From: an uncultured Lachnospiraceae bacterium
GTDB lineage: Bacteria > Bacillota > Clostridia > Lachnospirales > Lachnospiraceae
Reading direction: 5' to 3'
Assembly (NCBI GenBank): GCA_948794795.1
Contig: CAQGLR010000012.1
Coordinates: 1-64,000, forward strand
Length of the DNA stretch: 64,000 nucleotides
Shown: positions 26,433-34,024 of the stretch, one piece after another
How positions within the stretch are numbered: the stretch's first letter is position 1
Layout of the letters: each line of letters starts with the position of its first letter
The notes under the pieces: generated by a model
Told to the model about the DNA's origin: nothing
The model's input: the letters and a program-made list of their open reading frames with translations, nothing else
Databases searched by the model: none
Translations under genes and position numbers: made by a program

Positions 26433-27509
26433 TTAATTTCCAGGCACCACCTGGCATCCTGCCAGTTCTTCCATAAGCTCATGTACAGGCACTATTTTAT
26501 TTATACGTCCTACATTGGCACCAGCAAATACCAGTCCATTGTCTACATCACCACGTACTGCATCTATAAGTGCTTTAGTTATACAATATGGCACCTTAGC
26601 AGGATTACACTTTTCAAGGCAGTTAAAACATTTACTTATAGGAATCCGGTTATTTTTTATAAATTCCACAAATTTATTTCTTATTGCCCTTCCAGGCATA
26701 CCAACAGGGCTCATTACTATTTCAATATCACTGTCAGAAGCATTTATATAAGCCTGTTTATATTTCTCATCTGCATCACACTCATCTGTTGCAACAAAAC
26801 GTGACGCAATCTGTACACCCTGTGCACCAAGTGAAATTGCATGGCATATATCACTGTGTGTAAAAACTCCGCCTGCAATTATTACAGGTATCTTCTGGCT
26901 ATATTTTTCTTCATATTCTTTTACTGTATTTATAATTTTCTTTATTTCTAAATTATATTCTTCGTCTGTAATCTGTCCAATCTGTTCTTTCTTAAAACCA
27001 AGGTGTCCTCCTGCTTTAGGTCCTTCTATTACAATAAAATCCGCTGTACGGTTAAATTTCTTTGCCCAGTTACGCAATATAATCTGTGCTGCCTTTTCAG
27101 ATGAAACGATTGGTGCAATCTTACACCCAGAACCTTCTACATATTCTGGTAAATGTACTGGAAGCCCTGCGCCTGATATTACCACATCTGCACCAGCCTC
27201 AACAGAAGCCTTTACATGTGCATCATAGTTTTTTAACGCAACCATAATATTTACACCAACTGGCTTTCCACCAGATATTTCTTTTGCCTTCTTTATATGG
27301 TATTGTATAGCTTCAAGATTTGCTTTATTCTCGTCTTTGTCAAAACCTGGTATATCATAACCTATCTGCGCTGTAGATATAATACCAAGCCCCCCGTTAG
27401 CTGAAACTGCCCCTGCAAGCCTGCTGCGGCTGATTCCAACTCCCATGCCTCCCTGTATTACAGGATACTTTATTGTTAAATCCCCAATTTGTAGTGGTTC
27501 CAGTATCAT
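26433..27509 (-). CDS. Nitronate monooxygenase / FabK-type FMN oxidoreductase
   Basis: A 358-residue TIM-barrel flavoprotein of the 2-nitropropane dioxygenase superfamily. Visible signatures are the N-terminal VIQGGMGVGISRSRLAGAVS and GGLGIIS, the FMN-phosphate loop in IIAGGVFTHSDICHAISLGA, QGVQIASRF, and the catalytic-region sequence FIVIEGPKAGGHLG. It could be a nitronate monooxygenase or an enoyl-ACP reductase of the FabK type. No fatty-acid genes are nearby, so the former is a little more likely. A C-terminal CFNCLEKCNP segment adds several cysteines. The start at 27509 follows AGAGGGGAATTATA. It is a single-gene unit ending at the minimal repeat. Confidence 0.85.
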   Translation of the reverse strand: MILEPLQIGDLTIKYPVIQGGMGVGISRSRLAGAVSANGGLGIISTAQIGYDIPGFDKDENKANLEAIQYHIKKAKEISGGKPVGVNIMVALKNYDAHVKASVEAGADVVISGAGLPVHLPEYVEGSGCKIAPIVSSEKAAQIILRNWAKKFNRTADFIVIEGPKAGGHLGFKKEQIGQITDEEYNLEIKKIINTVKEYEEKYSQKIPVIIAGGVFTHSDICHAISLGAQGVQIASRFVATDECDADEKYKQAYINASDSDIEIVMSPVGMPGRAIRNKFVEFIKNNRIPISKCFNCLEKCNPAKVPYCITKALIDAVRGDVDNGLVFAGANVGRINKIVPVHELMEELAGCQVVPGN

Positions 27510-27588
27510 TATAATTCCCCTCTCTTGATATAGTTTCTATTACTATATTACCTTTTATTGTTATCTAAGTCAAGAGTTTTCCTAAACC

Positions 27589-27911
27589 TGCCATGTCTAT
27601 TTCATAAATTTCAATAATTTCTATTATCCGCTTTTGTGTAGACGGACGGTTTACGATGCCAGCTGCCAGCATATTCCACACAGGGGTACGCTTCCGCTAC
27701 GATAACCCACGCAACAGTGCATAGTATCCTTGTTTTATAAAAGAAATTGGCATTTCTTTTATAAAACCTAAGACAGGATACAAGCACTGGCGGGGTTAAA
27801 GTACCCCTTTTGTGGAATTATTGCTGGCAGCTGGCATCGTAAACTCTGCGTATTGGTACATTCAAAGGATAAATGGAAATTATTATATGAAAATTTATGA
27901 AACAGACGTGT
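27589..27911 (-). repeat. Structured repeat element, subtype B, complete (about 320 bp)
   Basis: Long inverted arms start with CATGTCTATTTCATAAATTT and end with its near-inverse at 27892-27911. They continue through GGATAA-type stems and GGTTTACGATGCCAGCTGCC (27649). The core on the minus strand is GGGGTAC, ACCCCGC, a long hairpin (27715-27785), GCGTGGGT, AGCGGAAGC and GTACCCC. It separates the flavoprotein gene from the immunity gene. Confidence 0.85.
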
Positions 27912-27929
27912 AAGTCTGCTTATATTTAA

Positions 27930-28226
27930 CTATATACCAATATTTAATGTCATAGCCCACTCATGTGCTCCCACCATATCTGGTGAACAAAGTGCAATAC
28001 ATTTTAAATATCCGTCCATTTCTAATTGCTCAATAAGGTGTATAATCCCAAACATAACTTCATCATCTTCGCAATCATCACAAAAAGCATTACAAATTTC
28101 ATAAATATTATCAATAGTTATATTTCCTTGTAGCTTATGTAAAGCATCCTCAAATAATTTAAACTCTTCTTCTGAACTTAGTTTTCTATTTTTTATTAAT
28201 TGCTTAATTTGGGTACTATTATCCAT
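27930..28226 (-). CDS. Orphan immunity protein (Imm30-like)
   Basis: A 98-residue acidic protein from ATG 28226, chosen because AAAGGAGATATTGGAA precedes it; the open frame extends upstream only because it runs into a toxin remnant. The C-terminal pattern FGIIHLIEQLEMDGYLKCIA, then PDMVGAHEWAMTLNIGI, resembles Imm30-type immunity proteins of polymorphic toxin systems, which bind and block a specific toxin tail. No matching toxin remains: only about 70 bases of a toxin N-terminus lie directly upstream. It probably protects against a toxin carried by related strains. The family call is from pattern memory and is moderately sure. Confidence 0.65.
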   Translation of the reverse strand: MDNSTQIKQLIKNRKLSSEEEFKLFEDALHKLQGNITIDNIYEICNAFCDDCEDDEVMFGIIHLIEQLEMDGYLKCIALCSPDMVGAHEWAMTLNIGI

Positions 28227-28246
28227 TTCCAATATCTCCTTTATAT

Positions 28247-28316
28247 GCATCACTCTTCATGTATATACTATACTGTACTATGCTGGCAATATCTGCCTTT
28301 CCTCCCACAACTGGAT
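28247..28316 (-). pseudogene. Remnant of a polymorphic toxin N-terminus
   Basis: On the minus strand CCAGTTGTGGGAGGAAAGGC followed by AGATATTGCCAGC corresponds to the FIPVVGAVADIAN coding stretch of the complete toxin at 29751-30965. TATACATGAAG and GTGATGCAT match its YIHEGDA codons, with small insertions that break the frame. The first 27 codons and everything after about codon 50 are gone. The 5' edge is fused exactly to the duplicated manA terminator. Confidence 0.75.
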
Positions 28317-29297
28317 ATAACCCCAGCTAATCTTGATACACCACCAAAATTAACTGAGGTTATTCTCTTCATTTGAAAAATGTATAATTATTATAAAATT
28401 CCCTGTAAATTAACGGGTAATGGTATTATGTTTCCAATTATATCTGAAACGCATATATTTTCCCACTTAAAAATCTCTGAATTTATTAAAATTCCTTTTT
28501 TGCTGTCTGTATTTCCTGGAATTTGTATTTCTATACCAATACATTCTCCAGCTGGTATATTATTTTCTTCAAGCAGGACAGCAACTGTGCCTGCAACTTG
28601 TTCCAGTACTTCCTGTGCGCTGTCTTCTGCATTGACAGGTATCTCTTTTGATGTAACCTGCTTTTTGCTGCTGTCTTCAATTACTATCTGTGCATTTTCC
28701 CTGCCAAGGTTAATTTTTATATCTGCAAGCCCTGCTTTTTCACGTATTGTAGTAACCAGCGCATCACATTTTCCTTCTATCATATAAGAGCCGCTTCCTG
28801 CTGGCAGAAATACTGTATCACCTTTCTGGAATTGCACAGTTTCACCCTCACATGAAATACTGCCCTCCCCATCAAGGAACATTATACATGCAAAAGACTT
28901 ATTGCTTACTTCACCTTCTGCTTTGCTTAAAATACCACCATCAAGGTTTAATTTATCTACAGTAAAGTAATCACAGTCTGCAATATGGGGATAACAGCCA
29001 GAAGGGTTAGAAGAAGGGGTACGCTTAGCAACATCAAGCGCTTTGTCAACATGAAGTTCTCTTTTTTTGCCATCTTTGCCTACCCTGCCATAATCATATA
29101 CACGGTAAGTTACATTTGAATTCTGCTGTATCTCAGCAATAAGTATATTTTTGCCAATGGTATGCATAGTCCCTGATTCAATAAAGAATACATCACCCTT
29201 ATGGACAGGGACTGCTTTTAATACTTCAAGCAGTGTATCATTTTCAATTCTCTCTGCAAATTCTTCTTTGGAAATTTCTTTTTTAAAACCAATATTT
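28317..29297 (-). repeat. Direct repeat: manA 3' part plus terminator, copy of 31263-32243
   Basis: About 980 bases are shared with 31263-32243 in the same orientation. From the terminator up to about 28955 the copies look almost identical. From there to 29297 differences appear every 10-30 bases. The 2 kb between the copies carry the toxin and its immunity gene. Confidence 0.9.
28319..28362 (-). terminator. Terminator of the truncated manA copy
   Basis: AACCCCAGCTAAT and ATTAACTGAGGTT pair, with TTATT following in the reverse reading. It duplicates the terminator at 31264 with a few changes. Confidence 0.7.
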
Positions 29298-29314
29298 AAT
29301 GAACAAGCAGGCAA
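28391..29314 (-). pseudogene. manA: 5'-truncated duplicate of manA
   Basis: The frame encodes about 300 residues identical or nearly so to the second two thirds of the ManA-like protein at 31337, from GFKKEISKEEFAERIEND to the shared C-terminus LPVNLQGIL. The first about 128 residues are missing, including the HPDN and KTEVWY metal-site region. The frame opens with an unrelated ACSLNI and only a TTG start without a good ribosome binding site. The product could not be an active isomerase. It lies between the immunity gene and the toxin remnant on the same strand and is best explained as the homology arm of a recombination event. Confidence 0.85.
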
Positions 29315-29378
29315 TATAATTATTTTTTAAAAAAGAAACCCATGAAATTGCAGGCTCTAAAGTATAACAATAATAAAT

Positions 29379-29744
29379 TTAATAAAAGTACTCTTCAATT
29401 TTTTCACAATGTTGTAAAGTATTCATCCCCATGTATTTTTTACATTTTTGAAGTATATAATGTTCCTCATCTATTAATTGTTCTAGTATTGTAAAATCTA
29501 ATACTTCTTGAACTTTAATATCTGGACAAACTGCCATTTGCTCCATAAAGCAGAAAATTTCTTGTATTACTTTATCTTTTTGATTATCTACAACATAAAG
29601 TATGTAAGGAACAATAACCATACCAAATGATACATGAATACCAACTGTATCATCAATAAAATTTTCTATTTCTTTCTCCTCACAAAAGCTAATACACTCA
29701 GGTACAGCTATTTTAAATTCAGTATATAATTTATTATAATCCAT
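29379..29744 (-). CDS. Immunity protein for the adjacent Hint toxin (DUF7674-like)
   Basis: A 121-residue acidic protein starting six bases after the toxin stop, the typical place for a cognate immunity gene. The pattern GIHVSFGMVIVPYILYVVDN, then IFCFMEQMA and KKYMGMNTLQ, fits the DUF7674 group that is often found beside polymorphic toxins. No membrane segment is seen, so it would neutralise the toxin in the cytoplasm. Base composition is more AT-rich than in the sugar genes nearby, in line with transfer. The family name is from memory of the motif order. The immunity role rests mainly on position. Confidence 0.7.
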   Translation of the reverse strand: MDYNKLYTEFKIAVPECISFCEEKEIENFIDDTVGIHVSFGMVIVPYILYVVDNQKDKVIQEIFCFMEQMAVCPDIKVQEVLDFTILEQLIDEEHYILQKCKKYMGMNTLQHCEKIEEYFY

Positions 29745-29750
29745 AATTTA

Positions 29751-30965
29751 TTACCTGTCCAATGCGCTATTTAAATCATCTAATAATTTTGTAGCTAAAG
29801 CTCTGTCTGTGCTACTTAAATTTTGTGTCAAAATTTTATTTTGAATATAACTTGCCATGTCAATTCCTTTTTGGATATGAGAACCACCATTCCTTCCCAA
29901 CATGATTCCTGTCTTCTGTTCAAATTTAATAACATCTGCAGTTCCACCATCTCCGATAAATGATTTTCCTCTATATAACTCTTTTATTGCATTTCGCAAC
30001 TGAGGATTGTCTGCCTGGCTCAACAATTTATTTTGTATATTTGTACCAATCCAATCCTTATATTCACCTAATAATATTTTACCATTTGGTCCAACATAAT
30101 AATTTGCAATCTTACTGCCACCCTCATAACCATTCCCATTATGTACATAGACTCTTACTTGCCCAACAAAATATGACACCCAGTCTTTTACAGCTATGTT
30201 ATATACAGTAACTGGCTCTTCGTGTCTTTTTTTCACAATTTTTGTGATACATGCTGTGCCCTCCATTGTTTCCAGGGTATCACCTTCACGCAGGTTAATA
30301 GCAGCCACCCATCCCTGTTCCTGTACATACACTGGATGGTATGCTGTTGTTTTTATTTCCTCCTTTCCATCCAGCCATATATGGTAAATTGTATGTGATG
30401 CCCTTATAAATACATCTTCAACTTCTTTAAAACCAGTCCTGCCAGTTTTTTCATCCCTGGAAAGTATTTCGTCACCTTTCTGTATTTCTTTAATAGCTGT
30501 ATACCCATACTTTGTAAGGACAAGGGTATCCCCTGTAAAGCACCTGCCCTTTTTTATACATATATGTTTAAATAAATTCTTTATACGGTCAAACAGACTT
30601 TCAAAACCTTTTGACAGTTTGCTTAACCCCTTTGCACCAGTCTTAACCTTACCCCGCAGGCTGCTTAGTATTTTTTCTACACCCTTGTACTTTTTAAGTG
30701 CATTCATTACTTTAATGCCTGTTTTGCTTGTTTTAAAAGCATTATAAGACTTCCTTGCCAGTGATGCAAGGTCACCAATTCCAGGTATTGCTGCAATGCC
30801 ACACATAATAGCATTCCATGCATCACCTTCATGTATATACAGTGCTGTGTTGGCAATATCTGCCACTGCACCAACAACTGGTATAAACCCGGCTACATCT
30901 AGCACTGCATGTACAACTTCAGAGTTTTTTTCTATAAATGATGATATACCACTTAACAATCCCAT
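29751..30965 (-). CDS. Polymorphic toxin with pre-toxin region, Hint autoprocessing domain and C-terminal toxin tail
   Basis: A 404-residue protein. Residues about 15-60 are a Gly/Ala-rich hydrophobic pre-toxin segment (VLDVAGFIPVVGAVADIANT). A Lys-rich linker leads to a Hint (hedgehog/intein) domain from about residue 143, starting CFTGDTLVLTKYGYTAIKEI and including TTAYHPVYV and the terminal block WVSYFVGQVRVYVHNGNGYE. The Hint domain probably cuts itself to free the last about 115 residues. That tail has IGDGGTADVIKFEQKTG and SHIQKGIDMASYI, a recurrent toxin tail in Firmicutes and RHS proteins whose activity I cannot name. There is no signal peptide or obvious secretion-system marker, so the export route is unknown. 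The immunity gene follows six bases later. Confidence 0.85.
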   Translation of the reverse strand: MGLLSGISSFIEKNSEVVHAVLDVAGFIPVVGAVADIANTALYIHEGDAWNAIMCGIAAIPGIGDLASLARKSYNAFKTSKTGIKVMNALKKYKGVEKILSSLRGKVKTGAKGLSKLSKGFESLFDRIKNLFKHICIKKGRCFTGDTLVLTKYGYTAIKEIQKGDEILSRDEKTGRTGFKEVEDVFIRASHTIYHIWLDGKEEIKTTAYHPVYVQEQGWVAAINLREGDTLETMEGTACITKIVKKRHEEPVTVYNIAVKDWVSYFVGQVRVYVHNGNGYEGGSKIANYYVGPNGKILLGEYKDWIGTNIQNKLLSQADNPQLRNAIKELYRGKSFIGDGGTADVIKFEQKTGIMLGRNGGSHIQKGIDMASYIQNKILTQNLSSTDRALATKLLDDLNSALDR

Positions 30966-31263
30966 AATTTACCTCATGTAGTTTTTAATTCTTTATATTA
31001 ACATATAAATATTATTAATAAATCTCTTTAATTTTCAAATTCTAAAATACATTTGTCAAATATTTTAATTATATGTTAAAAATATATAATAAAAATATAA
31101 AATTATTATATTACAAAATATAGTAAAGTAAAGAAAAAAAGTTAAATATATCAAAAAAAGTGTATTTATGTAATCAAAGATATAATAATATACTAAAATA
31201 TACTTAGACTATCCAAATATTAAGATAAAAAATTTATTTATGTATTTTGTGAAAAATAATTTA
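30966..31263. other. Very AT-rich promoter region of the toxin gene
   Basis: About 300 bases, nearly all A and T, between the manA terminator and the toxin start. No open frame, repeat copy or clear operator is seen. The equivalent stretch is deleted at the second, decayed toxin copy. Confidence 0.5.
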
Positions 31264-31309
31264 TAACCCCAGCTAATCTTGATACACAACCAAAATTAAC
31301 TGGGGTTAT
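31264..31309 (-). terminator. Terminator of the mannan operon after manA
   Basis: AACCCCAGCTAAT and ATTAACTGGGGTT form a perfect nine-pair lower stem with TTATT at the foot, 28 bases beyond the manA stop. Confidence 0.8.
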
Positions 31310-31336
31310 TCTCTTCATTTGAAAAATGTATAATTA

Positions 31337-32629
31337 TTATAAAATTCCCTGTAAATTAACGGGTAATGGTATTATGTTTCCAATTATATCTGAAACGCAT
31401 ATATTTTCCCACTTAAAAATCTCTGAATTTATTAAAATTCCTTTTTTGCTGTCTGTATTTCCTGGAATTTGTATTTCTATACCAATACATTCTCCAGCTG
31501 GTATATTATTTTCTTCAAGCAGGACAGCAACTGTGCCTGCAACTTGTTCCAGTACTTCCTGTGCGCTGTCTTCTGCATTGACAGGTATCTCTTTTGATGT
31601 AACCTGCTTTTTGCTGCTGTCTTCAATTACTATCTGTGCATTTTCCCTGCCAAGGTTAATTTTTATATCTGCAAGCCCTGCTTTTTCACGTATTGTAGTA
31701 ACCAGCGCATCACATTTTCCTTCTATCATATAAGAGCCGCTTCCTGCTGGCAGAAATACTGTATCACCTTTCTGGAATTGCACAGTTTCACCCTCACATG
31801 AAATACTGCCCTCCCCATCAAGGAACATTATACATGCAAAAGACTTATTGCTTACTTCACCTTCTGCTTTGCTTAAAATACCACCATCAAGGTTTAACTT
31901 ATCCACAGTAAAGTAATCACAGTCTGCAATATGTGGGTAACAGCCAGAAGGATTAGAAGCAGGGGTGCGCTTAGCCACATCAAGTGCTTTGTCTACATGA
32001 AGTTCCCTTTTTTTACCATCCTTGCCTACCCTGCCATAGTCATACACACGGTAAGTTACATTTGAATTCTGCTGTATTTCAGCAATAAGTATATCTTTGC
32101 CAATGGCATGCATAGTCCCTGATTCAATAAAGAATACATCACCTTTATGTACTGGGACTGCATTTAATACCTCAAGCAGTGTATCATTTTCAATTCTTTC
32201 TGCAAATTCCTCTTTTGAAATCTCTTCTTTAAATCCAAAATACAGATAAGCACCCTCCGCAGCATCCATTACATACCACACTTCTGTTTTGCCATACTGC
32301 CCCTCATTCTTTAATGCATAACTATTATCAGGGTGTACTTGTATTGAAAGACTGTCTTTTGCGTCAATAAATTTAACCAATATTGGAAAATCCCTGAATC
32401 TCCTGCAGTTCTCTCCTAAAACTTTTTTTCCTTCTAAATCTATAAATTCTTTAAGAGTCTTTCCTGCATATTTTCCATTTGCAATAACAGATGGCCCGTC
32501 AGGGTGGCATGACAGTTCCCAGCTTTCAGCCAGTATCTCCCCATCATACTTTTTATTATATTCGTCTGCAAGGCGGTGTCCACCCCAGAGATAATCCTTA
32601 AAACTTGGCATTAATTTTAATAAAGCCAT
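31337..32629 (-). CDS. manA: Mannose-6-phosphate isomerase with truncated ROK-like C-terminal extension
   Basis: A 430-residue protein from ATG 32629 (GGAAAGG upstream; the open frame runs further only by chance). Residues 1-310 are a type I isomerase: LMPSFKDYLWGG, the metal site QVHPDNSYALKNEGQYGKTE and the second-half motif ESGTMHAIGK. It interconverts mannose 6-phosphate and fructose 6-phosphate, the last step of the mannan pathway encoded upstream. Residues about 320-430 are extra and look like the N-terminal lobe of a ROK sugar kinase (LEQVAGTVAVLLEENNIPAG, then GIEIQIPGNTDSKKGILINS and IGNIIPLPVN). They stop just where the ROK active site should begin. The extension therefore cannot be a kinase. 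Confidence 0.88.
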   Translation of the reverse strand: MALLKLMPSFKDYLWGGHRLADEYNKKYDGEILAESWELSCHPDGPSVIANGKYAGKTLKEFIDLEGKKVLGENCRRFRDFPILVKFIDAKDSLSIQVHPDNSYALKNEGQYGKTEVWYVMDAAEGAYLYFGFKEEISKEEFAERIENDTLLEVLNAVPVHKGDVFFIESGTMHAIGKDILIAEIQQNSNVTYRVYDYGRVGKDGKKRELHVDKALDVAKRTPASNPSGCYPHIADCDYFTVDKLNLDGGILSKAEGEVSNKSFACIMFLDGEGSISCEGETVQFQKGDTVFLPAGSGSYMIEGKCDALVTTIREKAGLADIKINLGRENAQIVIEDSSKKQVTSKEIPVNAEDSAQEVLEQVAGTVAVLLEENNIPAGECIGIEIQIPGNTDSKKGILINSEIFKWENICVSDIIGNIIPLPVNLQGIL

Positions 32630-32672
32630 ATTTACCATGCCTTTCCGCAGCCCTTTTATATAAAAACTGCAA

Positions 32673-33296
32673 TCAGTTATTCTGCCAGCACTTACACCTT
32701 TCCATAAGTTTTGTATTAACAAGTGCTGTAATGCTAAAACCCATAACAAAATATACAGGTGCCATAAGTGCTGTATAATAGTCACCAAGAAACAGGAATA
32801 CCACAGGCAGCAGGTTAAGCAGTACCATTAATAAAGTATATGGAAGGTTCCTTACCGCAAGGAACATGCTTCTGTTTACTGCTTCTTTTATATTAAAGCT
32901 TTTAAATACTGCTGCCGGGAAAAGCCAGCATACAAGCATAAGCCATAAAAACATAAGGCATCCTGTTACCATCCCTGTTATATGCCAGAACATGCTGCTC
33001 TCTGCCCTTGTAACAAACATAATATCAAATACAAGGACTGCACCTGGGATAAAACAAAGCAGCCACACAGGGATACTCTTTTTAAGTGATGACATAAAAG
33101 CTGCTTTAAAACTTTTGAATGCTGAAATATAAGTATCCTCTTCCATCTCACGTAAAGCCTGGTACATTGCAGAAACTGAGGCACCCATAGTTATAATGGG
33201 TACTGAACATATAAGAAACAGTATATTTAAAATTACTATATCCCCAAGTCTGTCCATAAATCCAAAAAAAGGATTGTCTATACTTAATTTTTTCAT
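32673..33296 (-). CDS. DUF624 (YesL-like) membrane protein
   Basis: A 207-residue membrane protein from ATG 33296 (AAGGAGAGG upstream). It has the DUF624 signature ILNILFLICSVPIITMGASV near the N-terminus and about five membrane segments in all. YesL-type proteins are regularly encoded in carbohydrate loci of Firmicutes beside ABC sugar transporters but have no proven role. A second member is encoded at 52907 in the GH36 operon of this same window. It lies 43 bases upstream of manA and 29 bases after the 218-residue gene, within the operon. Confidence 0.88.
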   Translation of the reverse strand: MKKLSIDNPFFGFMDRLGDIVILNILFLICSVPIITMGASVSAMYQALREMEEDTYISAFKSFKAAFMSSLKKSIPVWLLCFIPGAVLVFDIMFVTRAESSMFWHITGMVTGCLMFLWLMLVCWLFPAAVFKSFNIKEAVNRSMFLAVRNLPYTLLMVLLNLLPVVFLFLGDYYTALMAPVYFVMGFSITALVNTKLMERCKCWQNN

Positions 33297-33325
33297 AATA
33301 ATACCTCTCCTTCTGCAATATACCA

Positions 33326-33982
33326 CTAACTTTGAAGCACAAACCTGGCAAATTCCCTGCACTCTTTTAAATGTTTACTGTTTTTTAAAAATACAAGTAT
33401 TACGGGGTCTGTACTTTCAAATATAAAATCTCCTGCTATCCCTGTTTTCTCTACATAAATCCCTATAGACTGCCCGTTATATTTATAAAGTACATCTTCT
33501 TTAATTCCAAGTCCCATATCCTGGCAAAGTTCTTCTATTCCAGTAAATTCCCCGTCTTTTTCTATACAATATCTAAAAAAGCTTTCTGGCATTATAACAG
33601 CATCAAGGGCACCTGCCTGCCAGCCTAAGAAAAACTTTTCAAATAAACTTTCTTTTGTGCCATCAAGTTCTACATCCCCATAGGAAAGAAGATAATCAGA
33701 GTCAGTAAAAACTTCTTTGCTGTTTACCCCTATGCTTTCTGCAAACTGTACTGAAAGTTTTTCATCTCTTTCATAATCAATCTGCTGGTTCACTATTGCA
33801 AGTGAAAAAAGCTTCTCCCTGCTGCCCCATACAATATGGTAAATTACAACACCTGCAATAACAAGCAGCACAAAGGCAATAAGTATATGGTACCAGTAAT
33901 ACGCCATTATATATTCCGTTTTCTGCGCCCTGTCCATATCTTTTGTCTTAACCCTGATATCTTCAATCCACTTTTTAAACAT
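33326..33982 (-). CDS. Single-pass membrane protein of unknown function in the mannan operon
   Basis: A 218-residue protein with a basic cytoplasmic N-terminus (FKKWIEDIRVKTKDM), one membrane segment at about residues 32-52 (ILIAFVLLVIAGVVIYHIV) and an outside domain of about 165 residues. The outside part has a periplasmic-binding-protein feel (GWQAGALDAVIMPESFFRYC, later YNGQSIGIYVEKTG), as if derived from a solute-binding fold. It is not a known component that I can name. It is placed between GH130 and DUF624 on the operon strand. A regulatory or transporter-accessory role is a guess. Confidence 0.65.
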   Translation of the reverse strand: MFKKWIEDIRVKTKDMDRAQKTEYIMAYYWYHILIAFVLLVIAGVVIYHIVWGSREKLFSLAIVNQQIDYERDEKLSVQFAESIGVNSKEVFTDSDYLLSYGDVELDGTKESLFEKFFLGWQAGALDAVIMPESFFRYCIEKDGEFTGIEELCQDMGLGIKEDVLYKYNGQSIGIYVEKTGIAGDFIFESTDPVILVFLKNSKHLKECREFARFVLQS

Positions 33983-34024
33983 ACACTTTCCGCTCCTGTC
34001 TTCTATACAAGATTAACGGGATAT

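Noticed and set aside
30541..30965. Intein or homing element in the toxin gene
   Set aside because: The Hint domain is there, but no homing endonuclease or split host exteins exist. The order pre-toxin, Hint, tail is the standard polymorphic toxin plan.
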